From Halorientalis sp. (GTDB taxonomy: Archaea > Halobacteriota > Halobacteria > Halobacteriales > Haloarculaceae), in the NCBI RefSeq assembly GCF_028275115.1, contig NZ_JAQCNH010000108.1:1-37024 (forward strand): DNA of 37,024 bases, in the 5' to 3' direction. Positions 18,089 through 25,509 of the stretch are shown in pieces. The notes beneath the pieces are model-generated. The model was not told the origin of the DNA. It saw only the letters and a list, made by a program, of their open reading frames with translations, and searched no databases. The first letter of the stretch is position 1; each line of letters begins with the position of its first letter. The position numbers and the translations under genes were made by a program.

Positions 18089-18355
18089 CTAGGGCGTCTC
18101 GAGTTCGGAGCGCAGTCTATCCCGGGCCGCCGAGTCGAGGTCGGCGACTGCGCGGTCGGTGAACGGGGAGGCGAGAAGCGTCGCGAGCGCACGGTCGGTT
18201 TTCTCGCGAATACGGTCGATGGCCTTCTCGGTAGACTCAACGGACTCGTCCCGTTCGGTGGCGATCTCGTCGGCGGAGTGGCCGTCGTCAAGCATCGCCG
18301 CGACCTCGCGTTCGCCGTGGCTCAGAATCGACGAGTCGGACGTGGCATCGGGCAT
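18089..18355 (-). CDS. Small LuxR-like helix-turn-helix protein
   Basis: 88 residues. Residues 11-58 (LSHGEREVAAMLDDGHSADEIA, then ESVESTEKAIDRIREKT) follow the GerE/LuxR and sigma-70 region-4-like pattern: LTxREREV...G.S..EIA...S..TV....I..K. The rest (TDRALATLLASPFTDRAVADLDSAARDRL) is helical. The protein is probably DNA-binding and small enough to act as a dimer without a sensor domain. The start is ATG at 18355, and the preceding gene ends 36 bases upstream, so it is probably cotranscribed with it. Target genes are unknown. Confidence 0.65.
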   Translation of the reverse strand: MPDATSDSSILSHGEREVAAMLDDGHSADEIATERDESVESTEKAIDRIREKTDRALATLLASPFTDRAVADLDSAARDRLRSELETP

Positions 18356-18391
18356 GCCGGCGATTCGGTGGGGACAGACAAAACAGTGGCG

Positions 18392-18820
18392 TCAGCCAAG
18401 CACGGTGACGCCGACCTCGTGAGGGCCGACTCGCGTCTCGAGGGTGACGGTATCGACGAAGTGATCGGTGACGGCTTTACGCCAGGCGGTAACGGCCTCG
18501 GCGTGACGCTCGCGGTGGCGCTCGCGGGTGTACTCCACGGTCTCGTCGTCGCGCAGGTCGTCCTCGGTCTCGGCGGGGGTCGGGTACGGCGGCGCGGACT
18601 CGCCCACGAACGTGTTGGGGTCGACGTGAATCGGCGCGGGTTCGTCGTACTCGGCGGCGCCGTCGCGGTGGATTCGAGCGCGCATCCGTCCGCTGAACGG
18701 CGGTGTCACTCGCAGGACTGGGTCCTGTCCGCTCCGGCGGACCGCTTCCAGTGCGGTGACGACGTCCTCGGCGGCGACGGCGAGCGAGCGTATCGCCGTC
18801 GGATCGGGTGACCCGGTCAT
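18392..18820 (-). CDS. Conserved haloarchaeal protein, function unknown
   Basis: 142 residues from the ATG at 18820 (MTGSPDPTAIRSLAVAAEDVV). The longer frame to 18865 has a non-acidic leader and is less likely. The sequence has a beta-rich part (PVLRVTPPFSGRMRARIH), a Pro-rich segment ending VDPNTFVGESAPPYPTPAETEDD, and a His/Arg/Glu-rich helix (ETVEYTRERHRERHAEAVTAWR). No motif is recognised. The codon pattern and acidic composition support a real gene. It lies 45 bases downstream of the transducer gene and just upstream of the HTH gene, all on the minus strand, so a shared transcript is plausible. Confidence 0.65.
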   Translation of the reverse strand: MTGSPDPTAIRSLAVAAEDVVTALEAVRRSGQDPVLRVTPPFSGRMRARIHRDGAAEYDEPAPIHVDPNTFVGESAPPYPTPAETEDDLRDDETVEYTRERHRERHAEAVTAWRKAVTDHFVDTVTLETRVGPHEVGVTVLG

Positions 18821-18865
18821 GGGGGTAAGGTGGCAGTCCACAGTCTTGAGCGTTCCCGTCCCCAC

Positions 18866-19834
18866 TCAGTCACCGGTCGCGCTTCGTCGTTGTGCGTCCC
18901 CGACCAGGTCGTCGATAGCCCGGTCGATGTCGACCACTTCGTCGGTCTGGTCCTCGAGGTCGTCGGTGATCCGGTCGAGGGCGTCGACCACATCTGCGGC
19001 GTTGTCGGTCGATGTATCGACCATGCTGGCGACTTCCTCGGTCGAGGCGGCCTGCTCGTCGGTCGCAGTGGCGACTTCTTCGATTCCGTTGTTGACCTCC
19101 CGGACGGTCTCGCTGATAGCTTCGAGCGTGCCCATAGCGTCGTCGACCGACTCGATGCCACCCTCGATTCGCTCGTTGTTCTGTTCGAGACTCCCGACAG
19201 CCTGCTCGGTGTTCTCCTGTATCTCGTCGATCATGGCCTCGATTTCGCCGGCCTGGGTCTGTGACTCGCCGGCGAGGTCTTTGATCTCGTCGGCGACGAC
19301 GGCGAACCCCTCTCCGGCCTGGCCGGCGCGGGCGGCCTCGATAGAGGCGTTCAGCGCGAGGATGTTCGTCTGGTCGGCGATGTCGTTGATAATCTCGACG
19401 ATCTCGTCGATCTCCTGGACGCTCGACTGAATGGTCCGTACGTCTTCTGCGACGCTATCGGCCGCCGCCTGTATCTCCTCCATCGCGTGGACGACTTCCT
19501 CGGCCGAGTTCTGCCCCTCGTCGGCGAGGTCTCGGGCTTCTTTGCTGGCGGCAGCGACCTCCTCCGCGGAGGAGGCGATCTGCTCGACCGAGGCCGACAG
19601 CGTCGACACCTCGCTCGTTACTTCGGACAGTCCCTGGTGTTGGTCGCGGGCCAACCGCGAGACTTCCCGGGTTTCCTCGGCGATCTCGGTCGACGACCGC
19701 TCCAGGTCGGCGATCGAGGTCTGAATCTCGGTCGCCGCGTCGTGATCGTACGTCCGGTCGCCGTCGACATCCTGTTCGCTCTCGTCCTGGATATTTCGGC
19801 CGAAGCCGGCGTCTGTGCCGTCGTCACGGGACAT
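18866..19834 (-). CDS. Soluble methyl-accepting transducer (Htr-like)
   Basis: 322 residues from the ATG at 19834. It is a cytoplasmic signalling protein of the chemoreceptor type, with no transmembrane helix and no recognisable sensor domain. Almost the whole chain is heptad coiled coil. The hairpin tip, near residue 160, reads IINDIADQTNILALNASIEAARAG followed by EGFAVVADEIKDLA; this conserved segment binds CheA and CheW. Glu/Gln/Ala-rich stretches on both sides (SSAEEVAAASKEARDLA and TATDEQAASTEEVAS) are candidate methylation helices. The acidic N-terminal 35 residues (DESEQDVDGDRTYDHDA) are probably disordered. It may report a cytoplasmic signal through a partner protein. The PAS/GAF regulator lies upstream on the same strand, 90 bases away. 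Confidence 0.88.
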   Translation of the reverse strand: MSRDDGTDAGFGRNIQDESEQDVDGDRTYDHDAATEIQTSIADLERSSTEIAEETREVSRLARDQHQGLSEVTSEVSTLSASVEQIASSAEEVAAASKEARDLADEGQNSAEEVVHAMEEIQAAADSVAEDVRTIQSSVQEIDEIVEIINDIADQTNILALNASIEAARAGQAGEGFAVVADEIKDLAGESQTQAGEIEAMIDEIQENTEQAVGSLEQNNERIEGGIESVDDAMGTLEAISETVREVNNGIEEVATATDEQAASTEEVASMVDTSTDNAADVVDALDRITDDLEDQTDEVVDIDRAIDDLVGDAQRRSATGD

Positions 19835-19924
19835 TCTTACAGAATAAACGAGTAGTTGGAACAAAACGGTGGCTACCCGGCTGTCAGAATTGATAACTCA
19901 CTGCCTCGGTCGCGTGTCGGCCGG

Positions 19925-21541
19925 TTACTGTCGGTCACGCTCGAAAAAGGAGTCGAGCAGTTTCCGCTCGGCGACGCGGAGGTGCTGGTGGAAGGTAGAC
20001 CGGGAGATGTCCATCATCGCGGCGAGTTCGTCGCCGTCGACGGCCCGCGGCCAGTCGAAGAAGCCGCTGTGATACGCCGTCCGGAGCGCGGTGAGCTGTC
20101 GGTCGGTGAGGCGTTCCTCGAGGCCTGCCCGGAACTCCTGGCGGGTCTGAACCGGGCGTTCGTGTTCGTGATAGCTCGAGAGTTCGGTCCCTTCGTGGCG
20201 ATCCGCGATCAGTTCGAAGAGCGCTCTAGCGTCGGCCTCGCGGGATAGTTCGACGGTGAACGTCGTCACGCCATCGTCGCTCATCACTTCCTTGGTGACC
20301 GCTCCCCTGTCGACGAGCAGTTCTACGAGCGACCCCTCGAGCGTCAGTTGTACGAGACAGTCGTCGTCGTGTTCGGCCAGCACCGTCAGGTCGGTGACGG
20401 CGTCCGCTTCGGCCGCGAACGAACGGATGACCTCGGGACCACAGCCCTCGACGGTGTAAAACTCCCGGAGCATGCCGCCCGAACCGTAGACCGAACCGGA
20501 GTAGGAGAACCGGCAGTCGAGTTCGGTCGAAGCGGCGTTGAGCAGGAGCGTCGGGTCGTCGACGGTGAACTCCATCTCGACGATTCGGTCGGCTGTGAGC
20601 GTTCGCTTGCTCTCTAGCGCGTCGATGGCGTTGGCGATGACCCGTCCGAGTGCCTCCAGCACGACCTGCTCGCGCTCGTCGAAGGCGTCGGGGTGGCCTG
20701 CACACACCGTGAGAACGCCGTACTCGCTCTCTCGGCTGCCGATCGGGACCGAGATGAGTGCCTCAATTCCCGCGTCCCCGTAGCGTCGCCCGACAGCCGA
20801 CCCGCTGTCGACTGTCGTGACGATGTGCCCGCTCCCAGTCGCGAACGCCCGCGCGCTCGGCGTCGGTGCCTCGGCGTCGAGCACGACCGACTCATCGTCG
20901 AGGTTCACGTCGGCCGACCCGGCCGCCGCCCGCACGCGTAACTGTTCCTCGGAGATACCAGCACTACCGACCCAGGCGAACACGTACGGGTCGGTGTCGG
21001 CCAGTCGTTCACAGACTCCGTGTTCGATTTCGTCTCTAGAGACCGACTCGATCAACAACTGGGTGATATCTTGAACGAGACCGTTGATGCGGTCGACCAG
21101 ATGTTCGAGATTCTGCCGCTCCTGCTGGGCCTGCCGGGCGTTCTCTTGAGCCTCCAGTTCGGCGAGCCGACGGTCCGTGATGTCGATGTGCGCGACGGTC
21201 GCGAAGTTGCCGTCGCCGATAGTAAACGGCGTCGCGCGCATCAGGAACCAGCTCTGTTGCTCCGGTGTGTGGCAGGGATATTCGAGAGTGAACTCCTCGC
21301 ACTCGCCGTCGAGGACGCGCCTGATCCCCCTGACCGCCTCGACTGCGTGGTCGTCCACGGTCGGATCGACCGAATCGAAGTAGTTGACCCCCTCCGCGTC
21401 CGCGTCAGTGCCAGCAGCCCCGTTTCTCGGAGTCCCCCAAGAACCGTTGGTGAACAGAATGTGTCCCTCCTCATCCAGCACAGCGATCTGGCTCGACAGC
21501 GTATCGAGGGCTGCTCTGGCTATCGATTCGGTTACTTCCAT
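19925..21541 (-). CDS. PAS-GAF-HTH10 regulator (bacterioopsin-activator-like)
   Basis: 538 residues. Residues 1-130 form a PAS domain (SSQIAVLDEEGHILFTN ... FATVAHIDITDR), followed by a coiled coil (127-157). Residues 155-315 are a GAF domain (SVSRDEIEHGVCERLA ... ALISVPIG ... GVLTVCAGHPDAFDERE). Residues 325-470 form the Bat-type domain (MEFTVDDPTLLLNAAS). At 475-533 is an HTH_10 motif, LTDRQLTALRTAYHSGFFDWPR then ISRSTFHQHLRVAERKLL. This architecture is that of haloarchaeal regulators related to Bat, which responds to oxygen and light; the ligand here is not evident. The TATA box at 21567 sits about 30 bases upstream of the ATG. Confidence 0.9.
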   Translation of the reverse strand: MEVTESIARAALDTLSSQIAVLDEEGHILFTNGSWGTPRNGAAGTDADAEGVNYFDSVDPTVDDHAVEAVRGIRRVLDGECEEFTLEYPCHTPEQQSWFLMRATPFTIGDGNFATVAHIDITDRRLAELEAQENARQAQQERQNLEHLVDRINGLVQDITQLLIESVSRDEIEHGVCERLADTDPYVFAWVGSAGISEEQLRVRAAAGSADVNLDDESVVLDAEAPTPSARAFATGSGHIVTTVDSGSAVGRRYGDAGIEALISVPIGSRESEYGVLTVCAGHPDAFDEREQVVLEALGRVIANAIDALESKRTLTADRIVEMEFTVDDPTLLLNAASTELDCRFSYSGSVYGSGGMLREFYTVEGCGPEVIRSFAAEADAVTDLTVLAEHDDDCLVQLTLEGSLVELLVDRGAVTKEVMSDDGVTTFTVELSREADARALFELIADRHEGTELSSYHEHERPVQTRQEFRAGLEERLTDRQLTALRTAYHSGFFDWPRAVDGDELAAMMDISRSTFHQHLRVAERKLLDSFFERDRQ

Positions 21542-21566
21542 TCAATCCCTTTCGGGTCTGCAGCGG

Positions 21567-21575
21567 CATAAAAAT
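21567..21575 (-). promoter_or_regulatory. TATA box of the PAS-GAF-HTH10 regulator
   Basis: GATTTTTAT on the minus strand, centred 30 bases before the ATG at 21541, which predicts a leaderless transcript. Confidence 0.5.
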
Positions 21576-21635
21576 CCCCCAATACAGCCGCAATCGACCC
21601 CAGGTGCGGCGGCGTGACCGGCCACCGAGCCGCCG

Positions 21636-22340
21636 TCATTCGGGCGCGAATCGCGAGAGCACCGGAATCTCCGCGCGGCGCTCGGCCGAAAGCGAGTTCC
21701 AGTCGATGCCTGCCGGTTTCTCACCGCCACCAGTCCGGAGCGTTCGCCCGGGCGTCACGACCACGTCGAGCGGCACGTCGTGGTCGTCCGCCGACCCGTC
21801 TGCCTCGACCAGTTGTCGCCCGTGAACGGTCGTCACGACCGGTGTCGCCCCGTCGACCAGACCTGATTCCCGCAGGACTGCGAACTCCAGGTCGCTGTAC
21901 CCTTCGCCTTTGCCCACCCGTGCACCGTCGGCGGTGACGGCGACGCTCCCCGAGACGACCAGGTCTATCTCGGGCATCTCGTCGGGAGCCACCTGGACGC
22001 CCGCCTCGGCGGAGCCACCGACCGTCGTCGCGTGGTCGATGTCCTCGACCTCGTCGGGAGCGAGCCGCAGGAAGCACTTCTCGTCACGCAGTCGCGGCAC
22101 AGCCATGTAGACGGTCTTCCCCTGTCGCAGGGCCGCACGCCGGACCGGGAGCTGTGGCGCGTCGGGGTTGGCCTTGATGACGTCGGCGTCGGCCCAGACC
22201 CCGGTGTCGGCCAGTCGCTCGGCGGCGTCGTCCGCACCCGCGAAGTTAGGGATACGCCCGTGTGGCGGGAAGGGAAACCGAGCGTCCTCGCTCGCCTCAA
22301 GTTCGTCCCAGACGCGTTCACGGAGGGCCTCCTTGTCCAT
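21636..22340 (-). CDS. 5-formyltetrahydrofolate cyclo-ligase family protein
   Basis: 234 residues from the ATG at 22340 (MDKEALRERVWDELE); the seven-residue upstream extension is less typical. The family closes 5-formyl-THF to 5,10-methenyl-THF using ATP. The characteristic glycine-rich nucleotide segment is clear: GARVGKGEGYSDLEFAVL, about residues 150-168. FPPHGRIPNFAGADDAA near the N-terminus is typical of the archaeal branch. That branch is divergent, its exact substrate is not proved, and some members are listed as MTHFSD-like, so I leave the symbol empty. The gene is codirectional with the regulator downstream, with 94 bases between them. Confidence 0.82.
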   Translation of the reverse strand: MDKEALRERVWDELEASEDARFPFPPHGRIPNFAGADDAAERLADTGVWADADVIKANPDAPQLPVRRAALRQGKTVYMAVPRLRDEKCFLRLAPDEVEDIDHATTVGGSAEAGVQVAPDEMPEIDLVVSGSVAVTADGARVGKGEGYSDLEFAVLRESGLVDGATPVVTTVHGRQLVEADGSADDHDVPLDVVVTPGRTLRTGGGEKPAGIDWNSLSAERRAEIPVLSRFAPE

Positions 22341-22450
22341 ACCCGATACCAGCGGCGCCACCGTCTTTAGCCTTCAGGACGACGGTGCCGTATCAAACGG
22401 CCGTAACATGATGGCACAACGGCTACGACTTCGTCTCACGATTCAATAGT

Positions 22451-22627
22451 ATGAGTGGTGCCGACAGGACCGGTGGCGAAGAGGGGGATCGCGGTTCTAC
22501 GACCGAAACGCGGGGACGGCCGACGGTGACGACCATCGACGGGGCGTCGGACCGGACCGTGTTCACCGAGTCGGGTAACACCGACGCTTGGATCGCGACC
22601 GATTGCGTCACCGACGTGCCGCGATAA
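22451..22627 (+). CDS. Small acidic haloarchaeal protein, 58 residues
   Basis: ATG at 22451 to TAA at 22627. The product begins MSGADRTGGEEGDRG and ends AWIATDCVTDVPR. The N-terminal 25 residues are low-complexity and probably disordered. The C-terminal half (TVTTIDGASDRTVFTESG and AWIATD) has the strand-turn-strand pattern DGxxDRTVFTExGNxDAWIA, which I have seen in many short haloarchaeal proteins. The codons show the strong G/C third-position preference of real genes here. Function unknown. It is divergent from the cyclo-ligase gene and ends about 100 bases before the tRNA-Met gene. Confidence 0.6.
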   Translation: MSGADRTGGEEGDRGSTTETRGRPTVTTIDGASDRTVFTESGNTDAWIATDCVTDVPR

Positions 22628-22724
22628 CCACCCGGTCGGCCAGTTCCGTTCGGACACCGGCTAGCAACAGCCTCGAGTTTCTCACCGTTTCGTCACTCAC
22701 GGCGTTCGTGACCTGTAGTAAGAA

Positions 22725-22866
22725 TGCCCGGGGAGGGCTCCGAACCCTCGATCTCCGCATGTCCCAGGTTCGAGGCTGACGGGCCTCACGGGACGGGGAG
22801 CGACGCCGCGCACGAGTCTCGAATCCCTATGAGTGCGGCGCTATGTCCAGCTAAGCCACCCGGGCT
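22725..22866 (-). tRNA. tRNA-Met (CAU), elongator, with 67-base intron
   Basis: The acceptor stem AGCCCGGG pairs with CCCGGGC (discriminator A at 22725), and no CCA is encoded. The T arm is GAGGG-TTCGGAG-CCCTC. The anticodon stem is CCGCA/TGCGG, with loop CTCATA + A; the anticodon CAT lies at 22831-22829. The exons are 22866-22828 and 22760-22725, giving a mature RNA of 75 bases. The intron (22827-22761) sits after position 37, the canonical archaeal site. Haloarchaeal elongator tRNA-Met is a known intron-bearing tRNA, spliced by the bulge-helix-bulge endonuclease. An AT-rich promoter-like stretch on the minus strand lies at about 22899-22908. Confidence 0.93.
22761..22827 (-). other. tRNA-Met intron
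   Basis: 67 bases inserted after anticodon position 37. The 5' end reads GGGATTCGAGAC and the 3' end reads CGAACCTGGGAC. The inner GAGAC/GTCAG-type segments and the flanking exon bases could build the bulge-helix-bulge recognised by the splicing endonuclease. I see no C/D or H/ACA box strong enough to call a guide RNA inside it. Confidence 0.8.
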
Positions 22867-23012
22867 CGGTCTGCACCCGAATATTGACGAGTGGCCGTCT
22901 TTAACTTTCCCATCTCCGTGCGGCTATCCCCGCTGCCGCAAGCGAATCCCACACACGGCGCGTGCCGGCGCGACGGGTGTCGTGGGCGGACTCTGAGGTC
23001 AAACCACCCGCG

Positions 23013-23020
23013 GATTTAAG
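23013..23020 (+). promoter_or_regulatory. TATA box of the coiled-coil protein gene
   Basis: GATTTAAG lies 25-32 bases before the ATG at 23045, at standard spacing for a leaderless mRNA. Confidence 0.55.
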
Positions 23021-23044
23021 CCACCCGGCAAGTACACAACGAGC

Positions 23045-24118
23045 ATGGAGATTCCTGACCTCGTCCGGGACGCGCTCGGGGGCGAGGACATCGAGTTGGG
23101 CGTCAACCTCGGTGACGAGGACGTCGTCTATCTCACGCCGACCCGGACGCTGCTGTACCGGGCCGAAGGGCTGTTGAGCGACGAGAAAGCCCGGGAGTTC
23201 CCCCACGATGTGGAGGGGCTGGACGTAAAGGAAGGGCGTCGAAAGACGAAGTTCGTCCTCGAGTACGTCGAGGGCACGCGCACGTTCGGCGTCCCGAGCG
23301 GCAGAGACGGAGCAGTGCTGGAACTGCTGTTGACCGGCATCCTTCGAGCCGACGACGTGGCCGACCCCGACGAGTCCGTCGCCGGGGCCTTTCGGTTCAG
23401 CGAACTCGTGTTGATCGTCACCGACAAGCGGGTCGTCCGTCACATCGGCTCGGCGGTCTGGACGGAGGACTTCGAGGAGTATCCCTTCGCCGACCTCACC
23501 GGCCTCTCCTTCGAGCAGGGCAACGTCGCGACGGAGGTCATCCTCGAAGTCGAGGGGCGACCGAAACGGATCAAGACCCCGAACGAGCGAGCGCGCAGGG
23601 TCCAACAGGTCGTCGAGAACGCCGTCTTCGACTTCTACGAGGTCGGTAGCCTGGAGAGACTGAACGCAACCATCGGCGTCGACGAGGAGACGGAGAGCGA
23701 CGGCAGCAACGGTCGCAGCGACATCGACATCGGCGGCGGAATCGACCCGCTGGTCTCTGGCGACGAGAGCGGGAGAGAGGACAGGAGTTCCGAGCGCCCC
23801 ACGGCGGACGGGTCGGCCGAGTCCGGCTCACGGAGTGGGTCACAGTCTCACCCCGAAACCGGGACCGACCCGACGTCCGGGTCGGCCGGGACGCGGGAGC
23901 AGTCCGCCGACGCTGGTGGCGGTCGGTCGACGGGGGGCCAGTCCGGTGCGAGTCGGTCCGCCGCCGGCCAGAGCGACGTGGCGAGTCAGCGCGACCTCAA
24001 CGCCGTGGAGGCCCAGCTCACCGAGTTGACGACGGCGGTCGAACGCCACAACGAGTTGCTCGAACAGCAACAACGGACGATCAACAAACTCATCGAGGAG
24101 TTACGCGAGGGCCGTTAG
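23045..24118 (+). CDS. Haloarchaeal protein with PH-like N-terminal region and C-terminal coiled coil
   Basis: 357 residues. The first 205 contain two beta-rich units, each with strands of the kind VVYLTPTRTLLYRAEG and LVLIVTDKRVVRHIG. The pattern LxLTDxRLLY is common to bacterial PH-like (bPH) domains that bind lipids or proteins. A low-complexity Gly/Ser/Asp/Arg linker follows (about 215-320), presumably disordered. The last 40 residues (LNAVEAQLTELTTAVERHNELLEQ, then QQRTINKLIEELREGR) form a coiled coil. This suggests an oligomeric peripheral or cytoplasmic protein. Function is unknown and the PH resemblance is a pattern judgement. It converges on the zinc protein gene, with a 4-base overlap. 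Confidence 0.75.
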   Translation: MEIPDLVRDALGGEDIELGVNLGDEDVVYLTPTRTLLYRAEGLLSDEKAREFPHDVEGLDVKEGRRKTKFVLEYVEGTRTFGVPSGRDGAVLELLLTGILRADDVADPDESVAGAFRFSELVLIVTDKRVVRHIGSAVWTEDFEEYPFADLTGLSFEQGNVATEVILEVEGRPKRIKTPNERARRVQQVVENAVFDFYEVGSLERLNATIGVDEETESDGSNGRSDIDIGGGIDPLVSGDESGREDRSSERPTADGSAESGSRSGSQSHPETGTDPTSGSAGTREQSADAGGGRSTGGQSGASRSAAGQSDVASQRDLNAVEAQLTELTTAVERHNELLEQQQRTINKLIEELREGR

Positions 24119-24486
24119 TCCTCTCGGCCGGTCACTTTCCGGATACAGGAGGAGCCGAAGGGCCCGTGTTCCCCCGCATCGAACGTGATGAAGTAACCCG
24201 TCGACAGCCCGGCACCGCAGCGGCGACAGGAGAACTCCCCCGCTTTCGCGATCACGTCCGTCTCGAAGCTCACGTACTCGTGACTCGTCGGACGGACCGT
24301 TCCGTCCTCGCGCTCGACGATACCCCGGGCGACGGCCGTGTCCAGGATTTCACGCTGGACGTTGGGGTCGGTCGTGACTGTCTCGATCCGGTCGAGTGCC
24401 GCGGCGACCGACAGGGAGTCGTGTTCGAGGCTGGCGAGCAACTCCAGGCCGAGTTCCACCGGGTCGACGTCCCGCACACTCACCAC
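24115..24486 (-). CDS. Winged-helix/zinc-site protein (DUF5830-like)
   Basis: 123 residues from a GTG at 24486; a second GTG at 24483 is equally possible. Residues 8-70 are helical with a winged-helix look (VELGLELLASLEHDSLSVAAALDRIETVTTDP...ILDTAVARGIVERED). The C-terminal part holds a zinc-like set: CRRCG, then Cys near the end in GPFGSSCIRKVTG. I recall this combination as the haloarchaeal DUF5830 family but cannot verify it. It may be a small DNA- or RNA-binding protein. The gene overlaps the end of the coiled-coil gene by four bases and is divergent from the DedA-like gene (74 bases), with AT-rich TTAAT in between. Confidence 0.65.
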   Translation of the reverse strand: MVSVRDVDPVELGLELLASLEHDSLSVAAALDRIETVTTDPNVQREILDTAVARGIVEREDGTVRPTSHEYVSFETDVIAKAGEFSCRRCGAGLSTGYFITFDAGEHGPFGSSCIRKVTGRED

Positions 24487-24560
24487 TGCGACTGCGAGTT
24501 GATTAAGCGTTGTGAGCCCACCACAAGAGGTATACCGTACCGGAATCCCCTCATGAGTAG

Positions 24561-25229
24561 ATGCGAGACGTGGCGCGCCAGCGACTGCTCGTCGGGTCGG
24601 TCCTCGCCGCCGTGGCGGCCGTCGCAGTCGCCGGTCGCTCGCCGACCGCCGTTCTTCGGTGGGTCGAGAGCCTCGCCGGTCAGCCGGCGCTGTTCGCCGT
24701 CGTGCTGGCGGGTCTCTACCTGCTTCGCCCGCTCGCGCTCCTCCCCGTCGCCGTGTGTTCCGTCCTCGCCGGCTACGTGTACGGCCTCGCGGGCGTCCCC
24801 GTCGCGCTGGCTGGCGCGGCCGTGACCAATCTGCCCGTTTTTCTGCTCGCTCGCTACACGGGGCTCGGCGGCGCGCTGTCGACCCGGTTCGAGACCCGCG
24901 CCGGTCAGTTCGTCGCGACGGCCGGCGCGTTCCGGAGCGTCGTCGTGGCCCGACTCCTGCCGCTGCCGTCTGACGCCGTCTCCTACGCCGCCGGCCTGAC
25001 GCGGGTCCCCCTGCGGCACTACCTCCTCGGCTCGACCTGTGGCGAGATTCCGTGGGTGATCGCCGCCGTCCTCGCGGGCCGGTCGATGCACGACCTCACT
25101 GCGACAGGGACGGTCGTCGGTCTCGACGTCGTCGTCGGACTGGTCGCGCTGGCGGGCCTGTTGCTCGCCGGGCCAGCGTACCGGTATCTCGTCGACGGGC
25201 ACCGGCCGGGAACCGCCGACGCTCAGTAA
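24561..25229 (+). CDS. DedA/VTT-domain (SNARE-associated) membrane protein
   Basis: 222 residues with about five or six hydrophobic segments. The VTT core is recognisable: a re-entrant-like segment RPLALLPVAVCSVLAGYVYGLAGVP (about 56-80), the helix VTNLPVFLLARYTG, and the signature FRSVVVARLLPLPSDAVSYAAGLTRVPLRHYLLGSTCGEIPW. In that signature the Arg-x-x-Pro and G...YAAG elements match the TVP38/TMEM64-DedA superfamily. Such proteins are implicated in lipid translocation across membranes. The ATG at 24561 follows a TATA-like ggtatacc about 30 bases upstream. The end overlaps the convergent zinc-finger gene by seven bases. Confidence 0.82.
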   Translation: MRDVARQRLLVGSVLAAVAAVAVAGRSPTAVLRWVESLAGQPALFAVVLAGLYLLRPLALLPVAVCSVLAGYVYGLAGVPVALAGAAVTNLPVFLLARYTGLGGALSTRFETRAGQFVATAGAFRSVVVARLLPLPSDAVSYAAGLTRVPLRHYLLGSTCGEIPWVIAAVLAGRSMHDLTATGTVVGLDVVVGLVALAGLLLAGPAYRYLVDGHRPGTADAQ

Positions 25230-25381
25230 AACGTGTCCGCGCAGTCGTAAACCACGCCGTGCTCCGGGCAGACGTACTTGCAGTGGCGGCTGTACATCGG
25301 CCGCTCACACAGTGGACAGGGACGACCCGCCGGACCGGACACCCGGCCAGCACCGTCGGACTGGCCGTTCTCGTCACTCAT
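25223..25381 (-). CDS. Small zinc-ribbon protein, 52 residues
   Basis: The ATG at 25381 gives MSDENGQSDGAGRVSGPAG and then CPLCERPMYSRHCKYVCPEH, GVVYDCADTFY. The Cys/His set (CPLC, HC, CPEH, DC) suggests one or two zinc sites in a miniature fold. Haloarchaea encode many such short zinc-finger proteins, and this one resembles the type annotated as HVO_2523-like, although I cannot confirm the family number. Longer starts upstream give an Arg-rich leader and are rejected. Role unknown, possibly nucleic-acid or protein binding. Confidence 0.75.
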   Translation of the reverse strand: MSDENGQSDGAGRVSGPAGRPCPLCERPMYSRHCKYVCPEHGVVYDCADTFY

Positions 25382-25509
25382 ATCCTCGGCCAGGGCGAGC
25401 GCGGGCTTGACTCTTCGGGTCGATCCGGACCGAATTCTAGAACCATCCCGAACGGAGTCGGTCCGGAGTTCGGACAATCGGTTTCAGTGGGCGTCCCTTC
25501 TCATCTGGT

